This document shows positions 6,300 to 13,775 of a DNA stretch of 24,517 nt, piece after piece (the stretch's first letter is position 1; each line of letters begins with the position of its first letter). A program made the translations under genes and the position numbers. This stretch comes from Clostridium sp. CAG:245 (GTDB lineage Bacteria > Bacillota > Clostridia > TANB77 > CAG-508). Under the pieces are notes generated by a model. The model was not told the origin of the DNA and did not search any database. It saw nothing but the letters and a program-made list of their open reading frames with translations. Where the stretch lies: the NCBI GenBank assembly GCA_000435175.1, contig FR880014.1, positions 1-24,517 of the forward strand, read 5' to 3'.

Positions 6300-7292
6300 A
6301 TGAAATTAGAACAATTTGAAAATTCTTTATTATTTTCTACAACAAGTATTCCAGATGCTTTTTTTACAGAGTATTATTCTCAAGCAAGTAGTGATGCAAT
6401 AAAGGTATTTTTATATTTATATTTTCTTTCTAAGTATGGAAAAGAAATAAAAATAAATGATTTATCAAAAAAATTAAATCTGCCATTAAAATCCATACAG
6501 GATTCTATTAAATATTGGGAAGGTCTTGGCTTATTAATTAGAAAAAACTCTGGTTATGCATTTGCAAATATGCAAGAAATCGAATTATACAAACTTTATA
6601 CACCAAAAGTAACCCAAACTCCAGATCAAATAAAAAATACAGAGAAAAATCAATATAGAGCAAAAGCTATCGAAAGCATTAATAATGAGTTTTTCCAAGG
6701 CGTAATGTCTCCTTCATGGTATGGTGATATAGATCTTTGGTTTAGTAAATACTCATTTGATGAAGAAGTTATGGTATCTTTATTTAGATATTGTTTCAAT
6801 CGTTCTGCTTTGCATAGAAATTACATTCAAGCAGTTGCAGAAGCTTGGTCTCAAAATGGTGTAAAAACATATGAAGATTTAAATAAATACTATGAAGAGC
6901 AAGAAGCTTTTGCAAAAATAACTAAGTCTATTTCTAAGAAATTAGGCTTAAATAGGCAACTTTCTCAATTTGAAAATGCATATATTGAAAAATGGATAAA
7001 AGACTTTGGATATAATATGAATATAATAGAAATTGCTCTAAAGAAAACAACTTCAAAAACCAATCCAAATTTTGACTATATCAATAAAATACTTTCCGAT
7101 TGGCATGAAAGAGGTTTAAAAACACCGGAGGCAGTCGAAAAATTCCTTGCTGACATGAAGCAAAAAAATAAAGATATAAAAAATATTGAAAAGAAAACAG
7201 GTTATAATAATTATTCTCAAAGAAGTTATAGTAATTTTTCAGATTTATATGCTAACAATTTTAATGAGAATAATGATTCAAATTCCAATTAA
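6300..7292 (+). CDS. DnaD/DnaB-type replication initiation protein
   Basis: A 330-residue primosome protein. An N-terminal winged-helix-like part (about 20-85, KINDLSKKLNLPLKSIQDSI...WEGLGLL) is followed by two DnaD-type helical domains, about 127-200 and 215-285. Each ends in the family signature: NYIQAVAEAWSQNGVKT (174-190) and DYINKILSDWHERGLKT (259-275). In Firmicutes these proteins bind the origin and DnaA and help load the replicative helicase. The duplicated DnaD domain resembles the architecture of Bacillus DnaB and DnaD. The tail after 290 is polar and low-complexity. The downstream ATPase is its expected partner: the DnaC ATG is 21 bp from this stop. Function is inferred from family and pairing. 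Confidence 0.88.
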   Translation: MKLEQFENSLLFSTTSIPDAFFTEYYSQASSDAIKVFLYLYFLSKYGKEIKINDLSKKLNLPLKSIQDSIKYWEGLGLLIRKNSGYAFANMQEIELYKLYTPKVTQTPDQIKNTEKNQYRAKAIESINNEFFQGVMSPSWYGDIDLWFSKYSFDEEVMVSLFRYCFNRSALHRNYIQAVAEAWSQNGVKTYEDLNKYYEEQEAFAKITKSISKKLGLNRQLSQFENAYIEKWIKDFGYNMNIIEIALKKTTSKTNPNFDYINKILSDWHERGLKTPEAVEKFLADMKQKNKDIKNIEKKTGYNNYSQRSYSNFSDLYANNFNENNDSNSN

Positions 7293-7312
7293 AAAAGGAT
7301 GTGATTACTAAA

Positions 7313-8311
7313 ATGAATAATTCTACTCTTAAGCAACTTCTTTTAGAATATTCTAGAAAAAGAAATAAAGAAATTGTAGAAGCAAACATAAAAAAGGAAA
7401 AAATTTATCAAGAAAATCCACGCTTACAAGAGATTGATGATGAATTAAGCAAATTTTCAATACAAACAGCAAAATCAATTTTGCAAACTAATGATAGATC
7501 TTTATTAGACACATTAAAATCAAAAAAAGAATATCTGTTAAATGAAAAAAACGAAATATATAACAGCTTAAATATAGATTCTACATATTTTTATCCACAA
7601 TTTGAGTGCAATTTGTGTAAAGATACTGGTTATATTACAGAAAACTATACAACAAAAATGTGCAATTGTTTAAAGCAAAAAATTTTTGATGCAGAATACA
7701 ATAAAATCAACAGTTTTGATTTCTCAAAATATAGTTTCGAGGATTTTTCTTTAGATTGTTATTCTGATGAGATAAATAAAGAAAAATACAACTCGTCAAT
7801 ATCTCCTAAAGAAAATATTAAAATTATAAAAAAAATCTGTGATAAATTTATAGATAATTTTGATAATCCTAAAGAAAAAAATCTATTATTTACTGGTAAT
7901 ACTGGATTAGGAAAAACATTCATGTCAAATTGTATTGCTAATGAAATGTTAAAAAGAAATAAAACTGTACTTTATCAAACAGCTCCTATTATGTTAGACT
8001 CAATTATAGATTACAAACTAGGAAAATCATCTAATTTTAATGTATTAAAAAATCTTTTATCAGTTGATCTACTTGTAATAGATGATTTAGGTACTGAAAG
8101 TTTAAATAATATGAAATTTTCAGAACTATTTACATTAATAAATACTAGGTTATTAAATCAAAATAATAAAGCAACAAAAACAATTATATCAACAAATCTG
8201 AGTTTAGATAATCTTGCTTCTACATATGGTGAAAGGATTATTTCTAGACTTATAGGAAGTTATAATATATGCTATTTCTTTGGTGATGATATACGAATAA
8301 AAAAGAGATAA
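7313..8311 (+). CDS. dnaC: DnaC/DnaI-type helicase loader ATPase
   Basis: A 332-residue AAA+ protein. I use ATG 7313 because AAAGGATGTGAT (7295-7306) is rightly spaced for it; the in-frame GTG 7301 lies inside that site. The N-terminal half contains a zinc-binding motif, C99-x2-C102-KDTGY and C117-x-C119, typical of clostridial DnaC/DnaI. The AAA+ core has Walker A GNTGLGKT (195-202) and Walker B VIDD (255-258) followed by LGTE. It has an arginine-finger-like ERIISR, and the C terminus FFGDDIRIKK is typical of the family. It should load the replicative helicase together with the DnaD-type protein encoded just upstream. The motif set argues against an IstB transposition helper. Confidence 0.9.
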   Translation: MNNSTLKQLLLEYSRKRNKEIVEANIKKEKIYQENPRLQEIDDELSKFSIQTAKSILQTNDRSLLDTLKSKKEYLLNEKNEIYNSLNIDSTYFYPQFECNLCKDTGYITENYTTKMCNCLKQKIFDAEYNKINSFDFSKYSFEDFSLDCYSDEINKEKYNSSISPKENIKIIKKICDKFIDNFDNPKEKNLLFTGNTGLGKTFMSNCIANEMLKRNKTVLYQTAPIMLDSIIDYKLGKSSNFNVLKNLLSVDLLVIDDLGTESLNNMKFSELFTLINTRLLNQNNKATKTIISTNLSLDNLASTYGERIISRLIGSYNICYFFGDDIRIKKR

Positions 8312-8316
8312 ACTTT

Positions 8317-8345
8317 AAAAGCCACGATTTTCCGTGGTTTTTTAT
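8317..8345 (+). terminator. Terminator after dnaC
   Basis: AAAGCCACG (8318-8326) pairs with CGTGGTTTT (8333-8341) around a six-base loop and runs into T residues. Confidence 0.85.
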
Positions 8346-8353
8346 TTATGTAC

Positions 8354-8383
8354 AAAAAAAATACCAAGATTACTCTTGGTATT
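8354..8383 (-). terminator. Terminator after the tRNA-Ser genes
   Basis: On the minus strand AATACCAAGA and TCTTGGTATT pair perfectly around GTAA, followed by seven T. It lies 3 bp after the CCA of tRNA-Ser(GCU) and faces the dnaC terminator. Confidence 0.9.
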
Positions 8384-8386
8384 CTT

Positions 8387-8478
8387 TGGCGGAACAGAGA
8401 GGATTTGAACCTCCGCGGCCCTTAACGAACCCTAGCAGTTTAGCAAACTGCCCCCTTCAGCCTCTTGGGTACTGCTCC
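8387..8478 (-). tRNA. tRNA-Ser(GCU)
   Basis: A 92-nt class II tRNA with encoded CCA. Acceptor GGAGCAG pairs with CTGTTCC, and the discriminator is G. The anticodon is GCT within TTTGCTAAA. It has a long variable arm (TAGGGTTCGTTAAGGGCC), as expected for serine. Confidence 0.95.
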
Positions 8479-8502
8479 ATTTACATATTTAATATAAAAA
8501 AA

Positions 8503-8594
<92 letters not shown>

Positions 8595-8616
8595 ATATCA
8601 TCTCGTGACAAGTTAT

Positions 8617-8646
8617 ATCATACCATAAAATTATCTTATTTGTCAA
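8617..8646 (-). promoter_or_regulatory. Promoter of the tRNA-Ser operon
   Basis: Minus strand TTGACA (8646-8641), an 18-bp spacer and TATGAT (8622-8617), 22 bp before tRNA-Ser(UGA). Confidence 0.8.
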
Positions 8647-8674
8647 CAATATATTTATAATTTTTGCAATTATT

Positions 8675-8730
8675 AAAAAATTATTCCACCAACCATGAAT
8701 TTCATTAAGTTATTTCATAATTAGTGGATT
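8675..8730 (-). terminator. Terminator after the parA-parB-DUF4446 operon
   Basis: On the minus strand AATCCAC (8730-8724) pairs with GTGGAAT (8689-8683). An inner ATGAA/TTCAT helix extends the stem, and six T follow at 8680-8675. It is an imperfect but well-placed hairpin just after the DUF4446 stop. Confidence 0.6.
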
Positions 8731-8734
8731 TTTC

Positions 8735-9217
8735 TTATTTAATTGCCTTATCTAAAGCTTCTTTTTCTTCTTTTGACAAAGCATATTCACAATTTCCTTC
8801 TACTACAGGTTTTGCATATATATTTGATGTATCTCTTCCATATATTCCGTTTAATACAATTCCGGTATTATGCTCATTTAAAATTGCCAGAGCAAAACTT
8901 AAATTGCTACCAGTATCTTTATATGCATTATACCTTACTAATCCAATATTTTTTAGATAATTCTTGGAATCTGTATCGAGTTTTTGACAATATCTCTCTA
9001 TTTCATTATTTTCTTTTTTTATCTCATCAACACTCTTAACATATTCTTGCAACATTTCATTTATATTATTCCCTTTACCGAGTTTTGTCATAAAATCAGA
9101 ATAATTTTTTCTTAATTTTGTAAGTTTAATTGAGTTTAATACATAAATAGCAATCAATGCTATATTTATTATTAAAATAATAACATTAAATAAATTAAAT
9201 TCAAAATTCATATTCAT
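8735..9217 (-). CDS. DUF4446 membrane-anchored protein
   Basis: A 160-residue protein. It has one N-terminal membrane segment (about 8-28, NLFNVIILIINIALIAIYVL), a coiled-coil-like middle (about 50-90, EYVKSVDEIKKENNEIERYC) and a small C-terminal domain. The domain segment IGLVRYNAYKDTGSNLSFALAILNEHNTGIVLNGIYGRD is characteristic of DUF4446. In Clostridia this family commonly follows parB, as here: the start lies 15 bp after the parB stop, with AGGAAGTGAT as ribosome site. Its function is not known. The conserved position suggests a link with chromosome segregation at the membrane, which is inference only. Confidence 0.88.
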   Translation of the reverse strand: MNMNFEFNLFNVIILIINIALIAIYVLNSIKLTKLRKNYSDFMTKLGKGNNINEMLQEYVKSVDEIKKENNEIERYCQKLDTDSKNYLKNIGLVRYNAYKDTGSNLSFALAILNEHNTGIVLNGIYGRDTSNIYAKPVVEGNCEYALSKEEKEALDKAIK

Positions 9218-9231
9218 TTATTAATCACTTC

Positions 9232-10092
9232 CTATTTAATTAAGCCCAGGATCCTTTCTAAGTCATCATTTGAGTTATACTCAATAACTATCTTTCCTTT
9301 TCTTTTTCCAGCCTCTAATTTAACTTTCGTGCCAAAGAAGCCTTGGAATGAATTTTCTATGTCTCTGTATATAGCCTGATATTTTAGAGATTTTTCTTTA
9401 TCCTTTTTTGGTAAGTTCTTATCGTTATTTATTTTTCTCTCTAATTCATCATATTTATCGCCATATTCAATAACTCCTAAAGCTAATTTATATTGTTTTT
9501 CTGGATCTTGTACCTTTAATAACTCTCTACATTGTCTTTCACTAAAATTATGTTCAACAACTAAGTCAATTACTCTTGGATCCAAATTCAAAATTCTTAC
9601 ATTATTAGTCAAGCCACTTCTACTCATTCCAAGCTTGTCAGCAAGTTCTTGTTGAGTTAGACCATAATCATCTAATAATCTTCTTAATCCTTTAGCTTTT
9701 TCTATTGGATTTAAGTTTTCTCTTTGAATATTTTCAATAAGTGCAATTTCTCTATTCTCTTGTTCTGTTTTCGTTCTAACTAGGCAAGGAATTTCAGTAA
9801 GCCCAGCCTTTTTTGCAGCTCTCCATCTTCTTTCTCCTGCAATTATTTGATAATAGTCATCTTTTAATGTAACAATAATTGGTTGTATAACACCATATTG
9901 CTTTATTGAATTAGCTAGTTCGTCTAGCTTTTCCTCATCAAATCTTTTTCTAGGTTGTTCTTTATCTGGTTCAATTTTAGTAATTTTAATATTTTGTACT
10001 ATCTCCCCTGTTACTTCTTCAATTTCAGGTTCTTTAATAGTATCACTAAATAACGCATCCAATCCTCTTCCTAGGCCAGTTTTTTTTGCCAT
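9232..10092 (-). CDS. parB: Chromosome-partitioning protein ParB (Spo0J)
   Basis: A 286-residue CTPase/DNA-binding protein. The N terminus KTGLGRGLDALF is the typical ParA-stimulating tail. The CTP-binding ParB/Srx domain contains GERRWRAAK (86-94) and ENIQRENLNPIE (120-131). A helix-turn-helix (about 145-166, LTQQELADKLGMSRSGLTNN) follows, then a C-terminal dimer domain. It loads at parS sites near the origin and spreads as a clamp. The helix after the HTH reads FSERQCRELL instead of the usual LSxGHARALL of Spo0J, so the DNA specificity may differ from Bacillus. I saw no canonical parS in the window. It starts 3 bp after the parA stop and is translated from the same operon. Confidence 0.95.
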   Translation of the reverse strand: MAKKTGLGRGLDALFSDTIKEPEIEEVTGEIVQNIKITKIEPDKEQPRKRFDEEKLDELANSIKQYGVIQPIIVTLKDDYYQIIAGERRWRAAKKAGLTEIPCLVRTKTEQENREIALIENIQRENLNPIEKAKGLRRLLDDYGLTQQELADKLGMSRSGLTNNVRILNLDPRVIDLVVEHNFSERQCRELLKVQDPEKQYKLALGVIEYGDKYDELERKINNDKNLPKKDKEKSLKYQAIYRDIENSFQGFFGTKVKLEAGKRKGKIVIEYNSNDDLERILGLIK

Positions 10093-10095
10093 ATT

Positions 10096-10896
10096 CTATT
10101 CTCCTTTCTTCATATGCTTTGCAGCTTTTTGTTCTTCTTCATTAATCTTCAGAAATTCTCTTGTAAATTTCTCGTAACTCTTTGCTCCCTTAGATCTTGG
10201 ATCATACAAAGTTATTGGCATTCCATAGCTTGGAGCCTCGCTAAGTTTTACATTTCTTGGAATTACATTTTTATATACCTTGTCTTCAAAATATCTTTTT
10301 ACTTCCTTAACAACCTGGTTTGATAGGTTTGTTCTTGCATCATACATTGTTAATAAGGCACCTTCTACTTTAAAATCTTTGTTCATATGTTTTCTTACTA
10401 ATTCTACTGTATTCAACAGTTGTCCTAATCCCTCAAGCGCATAATATTCACATTGTACAGGTATCAATACACTATTTGATGCTGTAAATGCGTTTAAAGT
10501 AATAAGACCTAAAGATGGTGGACAATCTATTATTATAAAATCGTATTTATCTCTTATATTATTTAATTTTGTCTTTAATCTGTACTCTCTATCTTCCATT
10601 GACACAAGCTGAACTTCTGCTCCTGCTAAATTCATATTTGATGGACATAAATCCAAATTTTTTACTTGTGTCTTTTGTAATGTATTTTCTACTTCTATAT
10701 CTTCTATTAGTACATCATATATAGAGAACTTTTGTTCTTTATTTACTCCCAAACCACTAGTACCATTGCCTTGTGGGTCAGCATCAATAAATAAAACCTT
10801 CTTTCCTCTTTTAGCTAAAATTGTACTCATATTAATTGCTGTGGTTGTTTTTCCAACGCCGCCTTTTTGGTTAGCTATTGATATTATTTTTCCCAA
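10096..10896 (-). CDS. parA: Chromosome-partitioning ATPase ParA (Soj)
   Basis: A 266-residue deviant-Walker ATPase. NQKGGVGKTTTAIN is at 9-22 with the signature lysine. IDADPQGN follows near 38-45, and DFIIIDCPPSLGLITLNAF near 118-136. It forms a dynamic partner system with ParB for origin segregation and DnaA regulation. The start is TTG (10896), fixed by GGAGGG six bases before it and by the family N terminus GKIISIANQKGG. It is first in the parA-parB-DUF4446 operon, with its own promoter that overlaps the rsmG terminator. Confidence 0.96.
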   Translation of the reverse strand: MGKIISIANQKGGVGKTTTAINMSTILAKRGKKVLFIDADPQGNGTSGLGVNKEQKFSIYDVLIEDIEVENTLQKTQVKNLDLCPSNMNLAGAEVQLVSMEDREYRLKTKLNNIRDKYDFIIIDCPPSLGLITLNAFTASNSVLIPVQCEYYALEGLGQLLNTVELVRKHMNKDFKVEGALLTMYDARTNLSNQVVKEVKRYFEDKVYKNVIPRNVKLSEAPSYGMPITLYDPRSKGAKSYEKFTREFLKINEEEQKAAKHMKKGE

Positions 10897-10916
10897 TTTT
10901 ATCCCTCCTATGTGTA

Positions 10917-10960
10917 AAAAAATGACATACTAATAATATATTAATATTACCAATATGTCA
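10917..10960 (-). terminator. Terminator after rsmG, overlapping the parA promoter
   Basis: On the minus strand TGACATA (10960-10954) pairs with TATGTCA (10929-10923). Inside, a symmetric 4x4 internal loop precedes TAATAT/ATATTA with a TAAT tetraloop. Seven T follow. It lies about 50 bp past the rsmG stop. Confidence 0.7.
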
Positions 10961-10961
10961 A
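10933..10961 (-). promoter_or_regulatory. Promoter of parA-parB
   Basis: Consensus TTGACA (10961-10956), a 17-bp spacer and TATTAT (10938-10933) on the minus strand, about 37 bp before the parA start. The whole promoter sits inside the terminator hairpin at 10917-10960. Confidence 0.85.
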
Positions 10962-11008
10962 TAAAAAAATCTAATTTTTTTAAGTTTTCTATCGTATCGT
11001 TTTAAGTT

Positions 11009-11725
11009 TTAAAGAGGCTGCTTTGCAGGCATTCCAGGCTTTCTTGGATACTTTTTTGCTGTTGTCGAAACTTTCTTTATAATAATTAAGTTTCTTTCCA
11101 TTTTTTCATTATCTAATTTTAATTTTTCCTGTTTTATAATCTCTCCTCCAAGAAGTTTTATAGCTCTTTTAGCTTCTTTTAATTCTTCATCAGCCTTTGG
11201 TCCTTTCATACAAATACAAATTCCACCAGTTTTAACAAATGGCAATAAATATTCCACAAGCACATTCATTGGTGCTACAGCTCTTGATACAGCAACATCG
11301 TACTTTTCTCTGTATTTTTGATTTGCTCCCATTTCTTCTGCTCTACCATGAATTGAATTTACATTGTTTAGTCCCAATTCAGTTGAAATTGAATTTAAAA
11401 AATTTACTCTCTTATTTAGCGAATCTAGCAATGTTACTTCTGCCCTACTACTTATAGCTATTGGTAATCCAGGAAAACCAGCTCCTGTTCCAACATCAAT
11501 AATAGTATAACCATCTTTTATATATTTCAATATTGTAAGTGAGTCTATAAAATGTTTTTCAATAATTTCTTCTTCATCTGTTATAGCCGTCAAATTAATT
11601 TTTTCATTCCATTCAATTAAACTTTTCATATATTTATAGAACTTTTCTACATTTTCAACTGAAATATTAATATTAATTTCATTTTCTTTTTCTTTAAAAA
11701 GTTCTTCAAACTCATTAAATTCCAT
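11009..11725 (-). CDS. rsmG: 16S rRNA (guanine-N7)-methyltransferase RsmG
   Basis: A 238-residue SAM-dependent methyltransferase that modifies G527 of 16S rRNA (E. coli numbering). The N-terminal NEKINLTAI and HFIDSL elements and the SAM-binding motif DVGTGAGFPGLPIAI (77-91) are clear. SRAVAPMNVLVEYLLP near 147-162 is the other family signature. The ribosome site AAGGAGAT lies within the last codons of mnmG: the ATG is 3 bp after the mnmG stop, implying coupled translation. Length is normal. It is last in the mnmE-mnmG-rsmG unit. Confidence 0.95.
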   Translation of the reverse strand: MEFNEFEELFKEKENEININISVENVEKFYKYMKSLIEWNEKINLTAITDEEEIIEKHFIDSLTILKYIKDGYTIIDVGTGAGFPGLPIAISSRAEVTLLDSLNKRVNFLNSISTELGLNNVNSIHGRAEEMGANQKYREKYDVAVSRAVAPMNVLVEYLLPFVKTGGICICMKGPKADEELKEAKRAIKLLGGEIIKQEKLKLDNEKMERNLIIIKKVSTTAKKYPRKPGMPAKQPL

Positions 11726-11728
11726 TAT

Positions 11729-13606
11729 TTATCTCCTTTTTAATTGTTCTAAATAAATTAGTAAGACAGATATATCAGCTGGTGAAACGCCTGATATTCT
11801 AGAGGCTTGTCCCACTGATTCAGGTTTTATTTTATTCAATTTTTGTCTTGCTTCTATCCTTAATCCACTTAATTCTGAATAATCTATCTCTTTAGGAAGT
11901 TTTTTATTCTCTAATTTTTTAAATTTTTCAACTTGTGCTTCTTCTAACTTAATATATCCTTCATATTTTACTTGAATTTCTACCTCTTTTTTCTCTTCTT
12001 CTGTTAAATCCGGCATATTTTTGTCTATTTCTTCAAGATATTCGTACTTTATTTCTGTTCTTTTTAATAAATCAGCTAATTTTACTCCTATTTTTATGTT
12101 TGAAGAACCATATTTGGATAAAATTTCGTTTACTTTTTCAGTTGGTTTAACAGTTGTAGCCTTTAATCTCTTAATTTCATTAAAAATATGTTCTTTTTTA
12201 TTTAAAAATCCTTCATATCTTGCATCTGATATTAATCCGTTCTCGCGTCCTATATCCATTAATCTCAAATCCGCATTGTCTTGTCTTAATAGAAGCCTGT
12301 ATTCTGCTCTAGAAGTCATCATTCTGTAAGGTTCATTTGTACCTTTTGTTACTATATCATCAATTAAAACGCCTATATAAGCCTGTGATCTGTCTAATAT
12401 TACCGGTTCTTTCCCTTGTAACTTTCTTGCAGCATTAATTCCTGCAATAATTCCCTGTGCAGCTGCCTCTTCATATCCCGAGGTACCATTTACTTGTCCT
12501 GCTAAGAATAATCCATCTATATCTTTGTATTCTAGAGACAATTTTAATGTAGAAGGATCTATACAATCATATTCAATTGCATATGCTGGTCTTGTAAATT
12601 CAACATGTTCTAATCCTGGCAAAGTCCTATACATAGCTATTTGTACGTCTTCTGGCAAAGAAGAGCTCATTCCTTGCACATACATTTCATCTGTATCTCT
12701 TCCAAGAGGCTCTATAAATACTTGATGTCTTTCCTTATCAGCAAATCTTACTACTTTATCTTCGATAGAAGGGCAATATCTTGGCCCTGTTCCCTTTATT
12801 TCACCACCATAAAGAGGTGAACGACTTAGATTATCTCTAATAATTTGATGTGTTTTAGCATTCGTATAAGTCAAATAACATGGTAATTGTTCTATTTCAG
12901 TGTCTATTTTATCTTCTAGAGAGAATAACTCTATATTCTTGTCTCCATTTTGTATCTCCATCTTAGAAAAATCAATAGAATTCTTATTTACTCTTGCTGG
13001 AGTACCCGTTTTAAACCTTAAAAGTTTAATATTTAATTTTTCAAGAACTTTAGATAGTTTATTTGCAGGGAAAACGCCATCAGGACCACCTTCAAATGAG
13101 TTCTCTCCTATAAAAATTTTTCCTCTTAAATATGTACCAGTACATAAAATTATTTCTTTTACCTTATATACTGCTCCAACATTAGTCTCTATACTTGTTA
13201 TTTTATTGTTTTCAACACCTATATCTACTATTTCAGCTTGTTTTAGATATAAATTTGGTTGTCTTTCTAGAGTATGTTTCATTTCCATTTGATATTTTTT
13301 TCTATCAGCTTGTGCTCTTAACGAATATACAGCTGGTCCTTTAGATGTATTCAACATTCTCATTTGTACAAATGTCTTATCAATATTTTTTCCCATTTCA
13401 CCACCAAGGCAGTCAATTTCTCTTACTAAATGTCCTTTTGAGCTTCCTCCTATATGTGGATTACACGGCATATTTGCCACAGCCTCCAAACTTATAGAAA
13501 ACAATAATGTTTTCATTCCCATTCTTGCAGCAGCGAGTGCTGCTTCACATCCTGCATGTCCTGCTCCAACTACTGCTATATCATATTCTCCTGCATCATA
13601 TTTCAT
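11729..13606 (-). CDS. mnmG: tRNA uridine-5-carboxymethylaminomethyl modification enzyme MnmG (GidA)
   Basis: An FAD-dependent enzyme that works with MnmE to modify wobble U34 of tRNAs. The FAD-binding motif VGAGHAGCEAA opens the protein. Next come NPHIGGSSKGHLVREID, the GPRYCPSIEDK segment with the reactive Cys, NGTSGYEEAAAQG for FAD binding, and a C-terminal helical domain ending ISGVSPADISVLLIYL. I start at the third in-frame Met (13606), giving 625 residues. AAGGAG lies nine bases before it, and the protein then begins just ahead of the FAD fold, as usual. The longer frame from 13636 would add MKVKMKELEK and has no ribosome site. About 170 bp separate it from mnmE, with two palindromic sites. 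Confidence 0.95.
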   Translation of the reverse strand: MKYDAGEYDIAVVGAGHAGCEAALAAARMGMKTLLFSISLEAVANMPCNPHIGGSSKGHLVREIDCLGGEMGKNIDKTFVQMRMLNTSKGPAVYSLRAQADRKKYQMEMKHTLERQPNLYLKQAEIVDIGVENNKITSIETNVGAVYKVKEIILCTGTYLRGKIFIGENSFEGGPDGVFPANKLSKVLEKLNIKLLRFKTGTPARVNKNSIDFSKMEIQNGDKNIELFSLEDKIDTEIEQLPCYLTYTNAKTHQIIRDNLSRSPLYGGEIKGTGPRYCPSIEDKVVRFADKERHQVFIEPLGRDTDEMYVQGMSSSLPEDVQIAMYRTLPGLEHVEFTRPAYAIEYDCIDPSTLKLSLEYKDIDGLFLAGQVNGTSGYEEAAAQGIIAGINAARKLQGKEPVILDRSQAYIGVLIDDIVTKGTNEPYRMMTSRAEYRLLLRQDNADLRLMDIGRENGLISDARYEGFLNKKEHIFNEIKRLKATTVKPTEKVNEILSKYGSSNIKIGVKLADLLKRTEIKYEYLEEIDKNMPDLTEEEKKEVEIQVKYEGYIKLEEAQVEKFKKLENKKLPKEIDYSELSGLRIEARQKLNKIKPESVGQASRISGVSPADISVLLIYLEQLKRR

Positions 13607-13645
13607 CTTTTCCAACTCCTTCATTTTTACTTTCATTGTATCATT

Positions 13646-13727
13646 GTTCTCGTGAAAACTTAGCTTTAATCTTACTCAAGACAATTTGTACTTAGTAACC
13701 GTTTTTCTGTCCAGTTTTCATGAAAAC
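13646..13727. promoter_or_regulatory. Pair of 14-bp palindromic sites between mnmE and mnmG
   Basis: GTTTTCATGAAAAC (13714-13727) is a perfect palindrome. GTTCTCGTGAAAAC (13646-13659) is a copy with two changes, 68 bp away. They lie in the 170-bp mnmE-mnmG gap. They look like binding sites for a dimeric regulator, or possibly diverged ParB sites. They differ from the canonical parS core GTTTCACGTGAAAC. Confidence 0.5.
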
Positions 13728-13775
13728 ATCCTTTAGTTTTTGCTATGTTTACATAATATTTTATGGTAGCTTTCC

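Noticed and set aside
2480..8386. The T4SS-like block as an intact integrated mobile element between the two tRNA clusters
   Set aside because: I found no integrase, relaxase or tRNA-derived direct repeat (att) flanking it, and the dnaD/dnaC pair and DUF1858 gene look like host genes.
13607..13636. Longer mnmG start at 13636
   Set aside because: The extra ten residues are not part of the family, and AAGGAG is correctly spaced only for ATG 13606.
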